From positions 1-28,332 of the forward strand of contig JAPYTU010000015.1 of the NCBI GenBank assembly GCA_029940715.1: a stretch of 28,332 nt of DNA, written 5' to 3'. The stretch comes from Cytophagales bacterium. Its GTDB lineage: Bacteria > Bacteroidota > Bacteroidia > Cytophagales > MED-G16. The translations under genes and the position numbers were made by a program. Positions 1-9,416 of this stretch are shown in pieces. The notes beneath the pieces were generated by a model. That model worked only from the letters and a program-made list of their open reading frames with translations, did not search any database and had not been told where the DNA came from. The first letter of the stretch is position 1. Each line of letters starts with the position of its first letter.

Positions 1-56
1 AATATAAACATACAATTCCAAACAATTTCTTCTATATAATAAAACTGACGATATAA

Positions 57-1370
57 TTAAATATTATCATTTTTAAATTCTGTCAAATCATCATCTTTTA
101 ATAACCCCTTTATTTTTTCAGTAACCATTTTTCCAAATTGACTAGCTTTAGGTAAATTAAGAGACTTATAGTTATCTTTTTCCTTAATAGGATTTAAATT
201 ATTTGCAAAATCCCATAATAATAATCCAACAGCAGTTGAGTATTTAGGATATTCTAAATTTACCAGATCAGATTTTGCTAAAAAAGAACTCGGATAACCT
301 TTCCTCACATCTAAGCCTGTAATATATTTAACTTGTTGCTTTAAATTCATCAATTGTGATCCTCCTCCAGTTATTACAATACCAGCTGATAATTTTTCAC
401 TCATTCCACTATTTAAAATTTCTTGGTGTACTTTTTCAAATATTTCTTCCATCCTTGCCTCAATAATTTTATATAAATTATCTAATAATATTTTTTTATC
501 TTCTCTTTGTCCCTGTCCTTTTATTTTTACATATTCTTTTAGTGGTCTATTAACATACAAAGCTTTACCAAATTTTATTTTTAAAGCTTCAGCATGATGT
601 CTTGGTAATCCCAAACCTTCTTTAATATCTTGTGTAACAATGTCACCACCAAGTGGAATAACTGCAGTATGTCTAATAATGCTATCATGAAATATAGAAA
701 TATCGGTAGTTCCACCTCCAATATCTACCAGACAAATTCCATCTTCTTTATCCATATCATTTAATAGTGCTAAACTTGATGCTATAGGTTCCAAAATTAA
801 ATTCTTGCATTTTACATTAGCTCTTAAAATACATTTTTCCATTATTCCAATGTCAACTTTATTTGCACTAATAATATGGAAATCTGCTTCTAATTTTTTT
901 CCAACTTCACCAACAGGTTCTACCGATTCATGATCTTCATCAATTGTAAATTTTTGATGCATACTATGAATTATTTTATGATTAGTAGGAATAACTGCCA
1001 TTTTAGATCTTTTTTGTAATTCATTAACATGATTTCTTAAAATTTCAACTGGCTCATTTTTATTACTCTGTATATTAATTGAGTGGTGAGTGCTAAAACT
1101 CTTAATATGTTTACCAGCAATACCAACATTAATATATTCGATAGGAAGAGAAGCTGATTCAGAAGCAATAGAAATTGCTTCTTTAATTTTTGTAGTAGCC
1201 TTAATTAAATTTTGTATCATCCCTTCAGCTACACCTTCCGATTCTGTTTCACCAAATCCAATAATTTTTAATTTTTCATTATTAATATTTTCAGCAATTA
1301 AAGCACAAATTTTAGAGGTACCAATGTCTAAGCCAACAAAATATTTATTTTTATTTAGTTTCATATTCAT
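57..1370 (-). CDS. ftsA: Cell division protein FtsA
   Basis: Actin-like ATPase that tethers FtsZ filaments to the inner membrane and recruits later divisome proteins. The 437-residue product opens with the phosphate-1 motif GLDIGTSKICALI (about 13-25). It has the second phosphate loop VDIGGGTTDISIF near the middle and the adenosine motif VITGGGSQL in the last third, the standard FtsA/actin-fold order. The C-terminus has a basic amphipathic stretch (FGKMVTEKIKGLL) followed by an acidic tail, compatible with membrane targeting. It starts 2 bases after ftsQ ends and is the last complete gene of the dcw operon. The 56 bases beyond its stop up to the window edge hold no gene, and ftsZ is expected next. 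Identity is secure; the membrane-targeting role of the tail is inferred. Confidence 0.97.
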   Translation of the reverse strand: MNMKLNKNKYFVGLDIGTSKICALIAENINNEKLKIIGFGETESEGVAEGMIQNLIKATTKIKEAISIASESASLPIEYINVGIAGKHIKSFSTHHSINIQSNKNEPVEILRNHVNELQKRSKMAVIPTNHKIIHSMHQKFTIDEDHESVEPVGEVGKKLEADFHIISANKVDIGIMEKCILRANVKCKNLILEPIASSLALLNDMDKEDGICLVDIGGGTTDISIFHDSIIRHTAVIPLGGDIVTQDIKEGLGLPRHHAEALKIKFGKALYVNRPLKEYVKIKGQGQREDKKILLDNLYKIIEARMEEIFEKVHQEILNSGMSEKLSAGIVITGGGSQLMNLKQQVKYITGLDVRKGYPSSFLAKSDLVNLEYPKYSTAVGLLLWDFANNLNPIKEKDNYKSLNLPKASQFGKMVTEKIKGLLKDDDLTEFKNDNI

Positions 1371-1372
1371 TA

Positions 1373-2107
1373 CTATGACTTTTTATCACAAATTATCTGA
1401 TTTTTAAATTTTAAATTAACAGTTTTATAAGTATTCCAACCTTTTGCGGGTAAAATTTTTTTATAAAATAACATCAATTTATCAAACTTAACATCTATTT
1501 GTTCAGGATATCCAAAAATAATTTTTTGTTTTGATACTTGAGGATAAATAATAATATTTTTATTATAATTTATATCTATTTCAGAAATTATTTTACTTAA
1601 AAAAGTATCATTAATAATATAATTTATCATAGTAAATATCTTTTTACCATAATCAGTACTATTTATATTTATAAGATCAAAATTTATATTATCAGCTGTA
1701 TGAATTAATAAAACCCTTTCTGAAAATTTAGTTGATGTAGGAAAAATATTTCCATGTAAATCAATATAGAAATCTTTCTTATTTTCAGAAACTAATCTTG
1801 CTATAGGTTGATATTGAACCAAATCAACAATTAATTTATTACTTAAATCTTGATAAAGTTTTATTTCCTTAACAAAAGGATTTGCTAGTATATTTTTTTC
1901 AATAATATTTACATTTTTAATTATTGAATCCTTATCCATTTTTTCAGTTATTAAACTTTCAATTTGATATCTATCTAAAAATTTATTTTCTGAATTAACA
2001 ACGATTTCTTTTATAGGACTTGAAGTATTCTTAAAAAGAAAAATAACTATAACAACTATAAAAAGAGTTGTAAGTATATAAATAAAATTTTTTAAAATTT
2101 TAATCAT
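1373..2107 (-). CDS. ftsQ: Cell division protein FtsQ
   Basis: Bitopic divisome protein that links early and late division proteins in the periplasm. The 244-residue product has a short basic cytoplasmic N-terminus, one membrane segment (about 9-26), then a POTRA-like region (about 30-100) with an ANPFVKEIKLYQ stretch and a beta domain. FtsQ is poorly conserved in Bacteroidota, so the call depends on this topology plus position between murG and ftsA. It overlaps the murG stop by 4 bases (ATGA), implying translational coupling. murC usually sits between murG and ftsQ in this phylum but is absent here. Confidence 0.88.
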   Translation of the reverse strand: MIKILKNFIYILTTLFIVVIVIFLFKNTSSPIKEIVVNSENKFLDRYQIESLITEKMDKDSIIKNVNIIEKNILANPFVKEIKLYQDLSNKLIVDLVQYQPIARLVSENKKDFYIDLHGNIFPTSTKFSERVLLIHTADNINFDLININSTDYGKKIFTMINYIINDTFLSKIISEIDINYNKNIIIYPQVSKQKIIFGYPEQIDVKFDKLMLFYKKILPAKGWNTYKTVNLKFKNQIICDKKS

Positions 2108-3231
2108 AATAAGTTATATAATTCATTCACAATATTCTTAGATGCATTTGGTTTAGCTAATTCCTTTAAATTGGATGATATTAGCATAAGTTTATTATTA
2201 TCATTTAATAAATTTATTACTTCTTTCAACAAAATATCTTTTGCTTTATAATCATTTACAACCAAGCATGCATTTTTTGTTAATACATCTTGAGCATTTT
2301 TTGTTTGATGATCATCAACAACATTTGGAGAAGGTACTAAAATAAGAGGTTTTCCCACTACACACAATTCAGAAATAGCAATAGCACCAGCTCTAGAAAT
2401 AATAACATCTGCTACAGAATAAGCTAAATCCATTCTATCAATAAAAGGTAAAATTTTAATAGTATTGGATTCTAATTTTTTTGATTGTATAACATTATAA
2501 TAAGTTGAACCAGTTTGCCAAATTAATTGAAATGATGATTCTCTAATTAAAAATAAATTTGTTAAAATACTTTCATTTATACTTTTAGCTCCTAAACTTC
2601 CTCCAACAACTAAAATAGTTTTCTTATTTCTTTCTAAACCAAAATGATTATAGCCTGATTTATTATTTAATTGAATTGAATTTCTAATTGGATTACCTAA
2701 GTTAAAAACTTGATTGTTTTTAAAATATTTCTCTAAATTTTCAAATGCTACAAAAATTACATTTACTTTCTTACTCAATATTCTATTTGTGTATCCAGGA
2801 AATGAATTTTGTTCTTGTATAGCAGTTTTATAACCTAATAAAGATGCTACTAATAAAAATGGTCCAGATGAATATCCTCCAAACCCAATAACTATATCAG
2901 GTCCATATTGAATTAAAATAAATAAAGATTTAATTAACGAGTGAAGAATTTTAAAAGGAAGAGATATGTTTTTTAATATAAATGGAATACCTATAAAAAT
3001 CACATTCAATAAAAACGATGATCTTTTAATTCCCGAAATCCAAAGACCCTTAATAGGGTAATTATATTTAGGAACTATTTTCATCTCCATTCTATCTTTT
3101 GAACCTACAAACAAAATTTCAGATTTATTATTTTGTTTTTTTATTTCATCAGCTATAGATAACATTGGAAAAATATGACCACCCGTTCCTCCTCCACATA
3201 AAATGACTTTTATTTTTTTATTAATACCCAT
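2104..3231 (-). CDS. murG: UDP-GlcNAc:undecaprenyl-PP-MurNAc-pentapeptide GlcNAc transferase MurG
   Basis: Peripheral inner-membrane GT-B glycosyltransferase that adds GlcNAc to lipid I to make lipid II. The 375-residue product has the N-terminal glycine loop GGTGGH (14-19), a second glycine-rich segment IGFGGYSSGP (115-124), the inter-domain GGSLGA loop (210-215), and the UDP-GlcNAc-binding SRAGAIAISEL (279-289) with DDHQTKNA (306-313). Length is normal. It overlaps the ftsW end by 11 bases and its stop overlaps the ftsQ start, so it sits within one transcription unit. All signature motifs are intact. Confidence 0.97.
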   Translation of the reverse strand: MGINKKIKVILCGGGTGGHIFPMLSIADEIKKQNNKSEILFVGSKDRMEMKIVPKYNYPIKGLWISGIKRSSFLLNVIFIGIPFILKNISLPFKILHSLIKSLFILIQYGPDIVIGFGGYSSGPFLLVASLLGYKTAIQEQNSFPGYTNRILSKKVNVIFVAFENLEKYFKNNQVFNLGNPIRNSIQLNNKSGYNHFGLERNKKTILVVGGSLGAKSINESILTNLFLIRESSFQLIWQTGSTYYNVIQSKKLESNTIKILPFIDRMDLAYSVADVIISRAGAIAISELCVVGKPLILVPSPNVVDDHQTKNAQDVLTKNACLVVNDYKAKDILLKEVINLLNDNNKLMLISSNLKELAKPNASKNIVNELYNLL

Positions 3232-4351
3232 ATGAATAATTATTTTCTTCTTCCATAGAATTATGTCTACTTATACTTAAAATAATCCCTAAAGTGATAC
3301 CTGTAAATAATTGAGATGTTCCTCCCATACTTATTAAAGGTAAAGTGATACCGGTAACTGGAAGTAATCCAACAACAACAGACATATTTGTAATTGCCTG
3401 TATAACAATATAAAAACTTAATCCTGCACTTAATAAACCTCCAAAAGGTCTTTCAGATTTTAAAAATATTCTTAATCCTCTGTAAAGTAAAATTAAATAC
3501 AGAATAAGAATTGATACCCCAACAATAAACCCATACTCTTCTATAATTATTGCATAAATAAAATCTGAAGAAGACTGTGGTAAAAAATTTTTTTGATTAC
3601 TATTACCGGGTCCTTTCCCAAAAAATCCACCAGTTGAAACAGCTATATATGAGTGCTCAAGCTGATATGAAATGTTTTTTTTATTTATAAAGTTTTCAAC
3701 TCTACTTACTGCAGTATATCCTCTTTGACCTGTTAAAAGGGCTATTCCTCCACTGAATAAAATAAATAAAATCAACAGTGATAGATGTTTAATTTTTACT
3801 CTTGAAATAAACATAAGCAATATTGAAGTTGCTCCTAATATAAGAGCTGTAGATAAATTTGTAAGTGCAATAAATAAACAAATCAATCCTATCCAAATGA
3901 ACGGCATAAATAAAGTTTTTATATTTTCTAAATCATGTTGTTTCTTAGCTAAAAAACTTGATAAATAAATAATCAAAGAAAGCTTAGCTAAATCTGATGG
4001 CTGAAAAGCCATATTTATAATAGGTATACTAATCCATCTTGAAGCCTCATTAATATTCACACCAAATTTATATGTAAAGAACAAAAGAGGTAATGAGATG
4101 TATAAACCCATTAATGAAATTTTAGAATAATACTTATAGTCAATTTTATGAGCAAACCACATTGCAATAAAACTGAAAGATATAAGCATGAAATGCTTTA
4201 ATAAATAAAATTCAGTATTTCCTCCTTTATTCTGAAACGCAAGTAAACTTGTTGCACTATAAACTGATAACAATCCAATAATTGATAAAACAATTGCAAT
4301 TAACCATATCCATCTATCTCCTTTGATATTATACCTAATCCAAGTAAACAT
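3221..4351 (-). CDS. ftsW: SEDS peptidoglycan glycosyltransferase FtsW
   Basis: Polytopic SEDS-family enzyme that polymerises lipid II into septal glycan strands with its partner class B PBP, encoded by ftsI in the same operon. The 376-residue product has about ten hydrophobic segments. SEDS signatures include ASRWISI (103-109), FQPSDLAKL (116-124), NLSTALIL (165-172) and the extracellular LPQSSSDFIYAII (257-269) with the presumed catalytic Asp263. It ends with the LPLISMGGTSQL block typical of the family. It could be RodA by sequence alone, but the dcw position favours FtsW. It begins 3 bases after mraY ends, exactly where murD is normally found. Confidence 0.94.
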   Translation of the reverse strand: MFTWIRYNIKGDRWIWLIAIVLSIIGLLSVYSATSLLAFQNKGGNTEFYLLKHFMLISFSFIAMWFAHKIDYKYYSKISLMGLYISLPLLFFTYKFGVNINEASRWISIPIINMAFQPSDLAKLSLIIYLSSFLAKKQHDLENIKTLFMPFIWIGLICLFIALTNLSTALILGATSILLMFISRVKIKHLSLLILFILFSGGIALLTGQRGYTAVSRVENFINKKNISYQLEHSYIAVSTGGFFGKGPGNSNQKNFLPQSSSDFIYAIIIEEYGFIVGVSILILYLILLYRGLRIFLKSERPFGGLLSAGLSFYIVIQAITNMSVVVGLLPVTGITLPLISMGGTSQLFTGITLGIILSISRHNSMEEENNYSYGY

Positions 4352-4354
4352 ATG

Positions 4355-5563
4355 TTATCTAAGTTTTAAAGTTGCCAATGTTAAAATTGCTAGTAGTATT
4401 CCAATCATCCAAAACCTTGCGACTATTTTAGTCTCATGAATTCCTTTTTTTTGATAATGATGATGAAGTGGAGCCATAAGAAAAATTCTCTTTCCTTCAC
4501 CAGATTTATTTTTTGTCATTTTAAAATAAAATACTTGAATAACAACAGACAAATTTTCAATTAAGAAAACACCACATAAAATGGGGAGAAGTAACTCTTT
4601 TTTTATAATTATAGCAAGAACTGCAATAATTGCACCTATTGATAAACTTCCAGTATCTCCCATGAATACTTGAGCGGGATAGGAATTATACCATATAAAT
4701 CCTATAGAAGCACCAACAAAAGCAAAGGAATAAATCACTAATTCTCCTGAATTAGGAATGTAAAGAATATTTAAATAATCTGCAAAAATTATATTTCCTG
4801 ATAAATAACAAAATATTGATAAAGTAATTCCTATAATCGCTGATAATCCAGCAGTAAGACCATCTAAACCATCCGTAATATTTGCTCCATTCGATACAGA
4901 AACAATAATAAAAATTATTACCAAAGCATATATAATCCAGGAATAGTTCTTTAAAAAAGAAGGTAGCAACCACTCATACCTAAATTCATTATCTTTCAAA
5001 AAAGGAATCGTAGTAATCAAATCTTTTGTATCATTATGTTGAATTCCTCTAGATATTGTTTCTTGATTAATTGGTTCTAAAAATTCTCTAACAACAACTG
5101 AATCATTTTCAACAATCACATATGTCACTACTAATCCTACAATAATTTGGCCAACTATCTTGAATTTCCCTTTTAAACCTTCTTTATTTTTTTTTGAAAT
5201 TTTTAAATAGTCATCAATACCACCAATAATACCCATAAAAGCAGTTACAAAAATCATCAAAAGAATGTATATATTATCCAGTCGAGCAAATAATAAAGTT
5301 GGTATTAAAATTGAAATAATAATTATAACACCACCCATAGTTGGAGTTCCTTTTTTTTCATTTTGACCTTTAAGGTCTAAATCCCTTACGTTTTCTGAAA
5401 GTTGAAATTGTTTAAGAATATTAATAATTTTTTTACCAAATAAAATACTTATTATAAGTGAAAATATTGCGGCCATACCAGCTCTAAAAGATATGTATTG
5501 AAATACTCCAGCACCTATTAAATTAAAATTCTGGTCCATATATTGAAAAAAGTCATATAACAT
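4355..5563 (-). CDS. mraY: Phospho-MurNAc-pentapeptide transferase MraY
   Basis: Integral membrane enzyme that transfers phospho-MurNAc-pentapeptide to undecaprenyl phosphate, forming lipid I. The 402-residue length with an extended central periplasmic-type insert (about 152-205) is like other Bacteroidota MraY proteins and longer than that of E. coli. Visible signatures are GTPTMGG (72-78), the catalytic IDDYLK (116-121), NITDGLDGLT (228-237), FMGDTGSL (300-307) and the PLHHHYQKKG triple-histidine motif (365-374). Starts 4 bases after murE and is followed 3 bases later by ftsW instead of murD. Confidence 0.98.
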   Translation of the reverse strand: MLYDFFQYMDQNFNLIGAGVFQYISFRAGMAAIFSLIISILFGKKIINILKQFQLSENVRDLDLKGQNEKKGTPTMGGVIIIISILIPTLLFARLDNIYILLMIFVTAFMGIIGGIDDYLKISKKNKEGLKGKFKIVGQIIVGLVVTYVIVENDSVVVREFLEPINQETISRGIQHNDTKDLITTIPFLKDNEFRYEWLLPSFLKNYSWIIYALVIIFIIVSVSNGANITDGLDGLTAGLSAIIGITLSIFCYLSGNIIFADYLNILYIPNSGELVIYSFAFVGASIGFIWYNSYPAQVFMGDTGSLSIGAIIAVLAIIIKKELLLPILCGVFLIENLSVVIQVFYFKMTKNKSGEGKRIFLMAPLHHHYQKKGIHETKIVARFWMIGILLAILTLATLKLR

Positions 5564-5567
5564 TATT

Positions 5568-7010
5568 CTATATTTTAATTAATTTATTTTTTAATACTTT
5601 CAAATCATTAAAATCATGATATATATCATTTATAATTTGGTATTTTTCATGACCTTTCCCAGCAAGTAATATTATTTCATCATTTTTACAATATTCACAA
5701 GCATATTGGATAGCGTCTTCCCTATTAATTAAAATTTTGTACCTATCATTTATAATACCCATTTCAATATCACTAATTATATCCATTTCATTTTCAAATC
5801 TAGGATTATCTGATGTTATAATTACAAAATCACTTAATTCAGATGCTATCTTACCCATAATAGGTCTTTTGGTTTTATCTCTTTCACCCCCAGCACCAAC
5901 TACCGTAATAACTTTCCTATTTTTCTTAATTTTTTTTATTGTTTTTAATACATTCAATAATGCATCTGGAGTATGAGCATAATCAACAATTCCAATTATA
6001 TTTTTATTTCCTTTAATGATTTCAAATCTTCCATCTGGTGGGTTTATTTTGGATAATGTTTTAAACATAGATTCACTTTCAAAATTTAATATTTTCAAAA
6101 CGGAATAAACAGCTAAAATATTATATGCATTAAACTCACCTATTATATTAAAATCAATTAATTTAGAATCTAATTCTAATGATAATCCTAAAATATCATT
6201 TTGAATTATTTTTCCTTTAAAATCAGAAATAAACTTCAATCCATATCTAAATATTTTTGCATTACAATTTTGAACTAAATAATTAGAATTATTATCATCT
6301 GAATTTATAACTGCAAATGCCTTTTTATTTAAACCATCAAACAATTTTTTTTTAACATTAAGATAATTTAAAAATGATTTATGATAATCTAAATGATCAT
6401 GAGTGATATTAGTTAAAATGGCAATATCAATCATTAATCCATAAATTCTATCTTGATCAATTGCATGAGAACTTACTTCCATGATACAATATTCGCAACT
6501 ATTTAATATCATATTATTTAATAATGAATTAATAGTGATTGCACTTGGAGTTGTTAAGTTTGTATCTAAAATTTTATCATTTATTCTATTTTCTATAGTT
6601 GATAACATTCCAACTTTTAAATTCATATTACGAAAAAATTGATATAAAAAATAAACAACTGATGTTTTACCATTAGTTCCAGTTACAGTTATAACTTTGA
6701 TTTTATCTGATGGATTATTATAAAAATTTAGTGATATGATTGATATCGACTTTCTTATGTTCTTAACTTTAATGTATGTTATTTCATCATTTAATTCAAC
6801 AGGGAAATCCGTACAAACTACAACAGTACATCCTTTAGATATTGCATCGTCTATAAATTTGTGACCATCAAGAATATTTCCTTTAACAGCAAAAAAAAGA
6901 TTATTCTTTTTAATCTCAAGTGAGTTTTCTGAAATACCAGAAATTGTTCTATCTAAATTTCCTTGAGATAATTCAATCTTTATGTTTTTTAAAATTGATT
7001 TTAAATTCAT
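5568..7010 (-). CDS. murE: UDP-MurNAc-L-Ala-D-Glu:meso-diaminopimelate ligase MurE
   Basis: Cytoplasmic Mur ligase that adds the third residue of the peptidoglycan stem peptide. The 480-residue product shows the ATP loop TGTNGKTS (110-117), the EVSSHAIDQDR block (178-188), NITHDHLDYH (201-210), the conserved lysine region NVKKKLF (218-224), DYAHTPDA (343-350) and GAGGERDKTKRP (372-383). DNPR (401-404) is the motif that in characterised MurE enzymes recognises meso-diaminopimelate rather than lysine. The start codon overlaps the ftsI stop by one base. This is the only Mur ligase in the cluster, so other Mur ligases needed for the pathway must be encoded elsewhere if the pathway is complete. 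Confidence 0.98.
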   Translation of the reverse strand: MNLKSILKNIKIELSQGNLDRTISGISENSLEIKKNNLFFAVKGNILDGHKFIDDAISKGCTVVVCTDFPVELNDEITYIKVKNIRKSISIISLNFYNNPSDKIKVITVTGTNGKTSVVYFLYQFFRNMNLKVGMLSTIENRINDKILDTNLTTPSAITINSLLNNMILNSCEYCIMEVSSHAIDQDRIYGLMIDIAILTNITHDHLDYHKSFLNYLNVKKKLFDGLNKKAFAVINSDDNNSNYLVQNCNAKIFRYGLKFISDFKGKIIQNDILGLSLELDSKLIDFNIIGEFNAYNILAVYSVLKILNFESESMFKTLSKINPPDGRFEIIKGNKNIIGIVDYAHTPDALLNVLKTIKKIKKNRKVITVVGAGGERDKTKRPIMGKIASELSDFVIITSDNPRFENEMDIISDIEMGIINDRYKILINREDAIQYACEYCKNDEIILLAGKGHEKYQIINDIYHDFNDLKVLKNKLIKI

Positions 7011-9094
7011 TATCCCAAATTGATTTTAATTTTTTTATAATTTTTTAATAATTTTCCAGGAGGTATGGTTTGTTTTTTAACTCTTCCCCTTCCTGAAAAA
7101 CTAACTTCAAGCCCTCTTGATTCAAGTAGATAAATTGCATCTTTTAAAGTCATCCCTATCACATTTGGAATTAAGTTCGAATTTAAATTTATACCTTCCC
7201 AAAAAATTGAATTATCAATAACTTTTGTTTTTACCCAATCATTTTCAGATTCACTATGATTTGAAAGGCCCAAATTATTAGATATATTAATTAAATCTTC
7301 TCTATATCCAGATCTAATCATTGGAAATGAAATTGATAATTCATCTGACTTTATTTCTTTAAAATAATTTTTATCAGATAAAAAGATTTTATCTGCAATC
7401 TCCCTAAAAACAGGAGCTGCAACATCACTACCATATATTCTATATTTTTTTGGATTATCAATTACAACTATGCAACTATATTTTGGATTTTCTGATGGAA
7501 AAAAACCAACAAAAGATGTGTAATATTTATTTACATATTTTCCATTTAAAACTTTTTTAGTAGTTCCAGTTTTTCCTGCTATTTTATAATAACTATTATT
7601 AATATTATTAGCAGTTCCGTTTTGAACAACACCTTCTAATAATTTAGTTGCTATTTTAATAGAATTAGAACTTGAAATTTTAAATGTTTCAAGATTATCT
7701 ATTTTTTTAATTACCTGATTAGCACGTCTAATCTCTTTAACTATTCTAGGATTAACATAAATTCCATCATTTGCAACAGCATTATAAAACGACAAAGTAT
7801 GTAAAGGAGTTAACATAATCTCATACCCATGAGCAATCCAAGGTAAAGAAAGATTACTCCACGCTGAATCATTAACGCTTTTTATTGAAGGGATAGCCGA
7901 ACCAAAAATTTGAAAATCAAAATTTTTATTAAAGCCGAAATTATTTAAATACTCTAAATAATTTTCAGGCTCATCTTTAAATTGATTATCAATCATCTTA
8001 GCAATTCCAATATTTGAACTATTCTCAAAGACTTCCTTAATTGTTATTTTTCCATAACCTCCAGGTTTATGATCCTTCATAATTTCTGAATAAAATTTCA
8101 TTTCTCCTTCTCCAGTATCTATAGAATCAAAGATCGAAGAATTAGAATCCTCTAAATATGCGAGTAGACTTGCTAACTTAAATGTAGAACCAGGCTCATG
8201 CATCCCTTGAATTGCATAATTGTATACTTCTACATAATTTCCATTTTCATTTTTACTTAAATTAGAAATTGACTTAATATCACCTGTTTCAACATCCATA
8301 AGTATAACACAACCATAATCAGCATCATTTCTTATTAAACCCTTTAATAATACATGTTCTGTAATATCTTGCAGATTCACATTAATAGTAGTAAAAATAT
8401 CATATCCATTTTTAGGAGATTTTTCAGTTCCATCATATATTGGTTTCCAATAATTTCCTGCAATTTTTTGATGTAATGCTTCTCCATCTTCACCAGTTAA
8501 ATAAGAATTAAAACTATATTCTATACCAACTGTTCCTCTATTATTTTCATCAACAGAACCAATAGTTCTATACCCTAACTTTGAAAAAGGTCTATATCTT
8601 TCATCTATCTTTTCAAAAATGATTCCACCTTTTAATCTTCCATCTCTAAATATTGGCCATTGGGAAATAATTTTTTTTTCTTGATAATCAACTTTTCTTC
8701 TATTTATCAAAAGGTATCTGTTGCCATTTTTTCTAGAATTTTCAAGAATATTTTTATATAAATTTTTACTTTTATCCTTAAAAAATGTTGATAATAAATA
8801 ACTTAAAGAATCAACTTTATTAATAAATAATTCTTCACTTGGAATTGATGGATCAAAAGCAACCTTATAAAAAGGTAAAGAAGTAGCAAGAATACTTCCA
8901 TCATCAGATAAAATATTTCCTCTGCTTGCTTTTATTTTTAAATACGATAAATTAATATCTTTTGATTTAGATTCCCAATACTCTCCCTGATTAAACTGAA
9001 GATCAATAATACTATATATTATTGCAATACTTACTATTGCAATAATTATAAAAGCAATTCTAACCCGAAATAAAATTTCCTTTTTAATATTCAT
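7010..9094 (-). CDS. ftsI: Penicillin-binding protein FtsI/PBP3 with C-terminal PASTA domain
   Basis: Class B PBP, the septal DD-transpeptidase partner of FtsW. The 694-residue product has a short cytoplasmic tail, one membrane anchor (about 11-32), a dimerisation/pedestal domain including ASRGNILSDDG (56-66), and a transpeptidase domain. The three active-site motifs are intact: STFK (303-306, nucleophile Ser303), SSN (359-361) and KTGT (508-511). The last 65 or so residues contain IPNVIGMTLKDAIYLLE followed by a glycine-rich turn, a PASTA domain. A PASTA-bearing division PBP is usual in Bacteroidota. The gene overlaps the ftsL end by 11 bases and the murE start by one. Confidence 0.97.
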   Translation of the reverse strand: MNIKKEILFRVRIAFIIIAIVSIAIIYSIIDLQFNQGEYWESKSKDINLSYLKIKASRGNILSDDGSILATSLPFYKVAFDPSIPSEELFINKVDSLSYLLSTFFKDKSKNLYKNILENSRKNGNRYLLINRRKVDYQEKKIISQWPIFRDGRLKGGIIFEKIDERYRPFSKLGYRTIGSVDENNRGTVGIEYSFNSYLTGEDGEALHQKIAGNYWKPIYDGTEKSPKNGYDIFTTINVNLQDITEHVLLKGLIRNDADYGCVILMDVETGDIKSISNLSKNENGNYVEVYNYAIQGMHEPGSTFKLASLLAYLEDSNSSIFDSIDTGEGEMKFYSEIMKDHKPGGYGKITIKEVFENSSNIGIAKMIDNQFKDEPENYLEYLNNFGFNKNFDFQIFGSAIPSIKSVNDSAWSNLSLPWIAHGYEIMLTPLHTLSFYNAVANDGIYVNPRIVKEIRRANQVIKKIDNLETFKISSSNSIKIATKLLEGVVQNGTANNINNSYYKIAGKTGTTKKVLNGKYVNKYYTSFVGFFPSENPKYSCIVVIDNPKKYRIYGSDVAAPVFREIADKIFLSDKNYFKEIKSDELSISFPMIRSGYREDLINISNNLGLSNHSESENDWVKTKVIDNSIFWEGINLNSNLIPNVIGMTLKDAIYLLESRGLEVSFSGRGRVKKQTIPPGKLLKNYKKIKINLG

Positions 9095-9416
9095 CCTCTA
9101 TAGAAATTTTTTCTGGTGGTTTTTTTGAAATATTAAGATTTAATTTTTCTACTCTCTTTAATACTTCAGTCTCTTTTCTAGAAAACATATAATTATTTTT
9201 TAAAGTAACATAGTTCGTACTTAATTCTTCAACCTCTTTCTCCAATTTATTTATTTCTCTAACTTTTTTTTCAACAGAATGCTGATTGCTTATATATATT
9301 ATTAAAAAGAACAATACATAAAAAACCTTATAATAATCTATCTTAATCAATGAACTAGGTAGACTAATATTGATCTTATCAAAAAAAAATTTTAATATTT
9401 TCTGTAGTTTATTCAT
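9084..9416 (-). CDS. ftsL: FtsL-like divisome protein
   Basis: Small bitopic protein at the usual ftsL position between rsmH and ftsI. The 110-residue product has a roughly 30-residue cytoplasmic N-terminus, one membrane segment (about 30-42, VFYVLFFLIIYI) and a periplasmic heptad-like coiled coil (about 45-95) rich in Glu, Lys and Leu. That is the architecture of the FtsL family, which is recognised by topology and context more than by conserved residues. FtsL is known to help activate the FtsWI complex with FtsQ and FtsB. It overlaps the rsmH stop by 4 bases and the ftsI start by 11. Confidence 0.85.
   Translation of the reverse strand: MNKLQKILKFFFDKINISLPSSLIKIDYYKVFYVLFFLIIYISNQHSVEKKVREINKLEKEVEELSTNYVTLKNNYMFSRKETEVLKRVEKLNLNISKKPPEKISIEDEY

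Noticed and set aside
1..56. Part of ftsZ at the left edge
   Set aside because: No start codon or FtsZ-like reading frame is visible in these 56 bases; ftsZ would have to begin beyond the edge.
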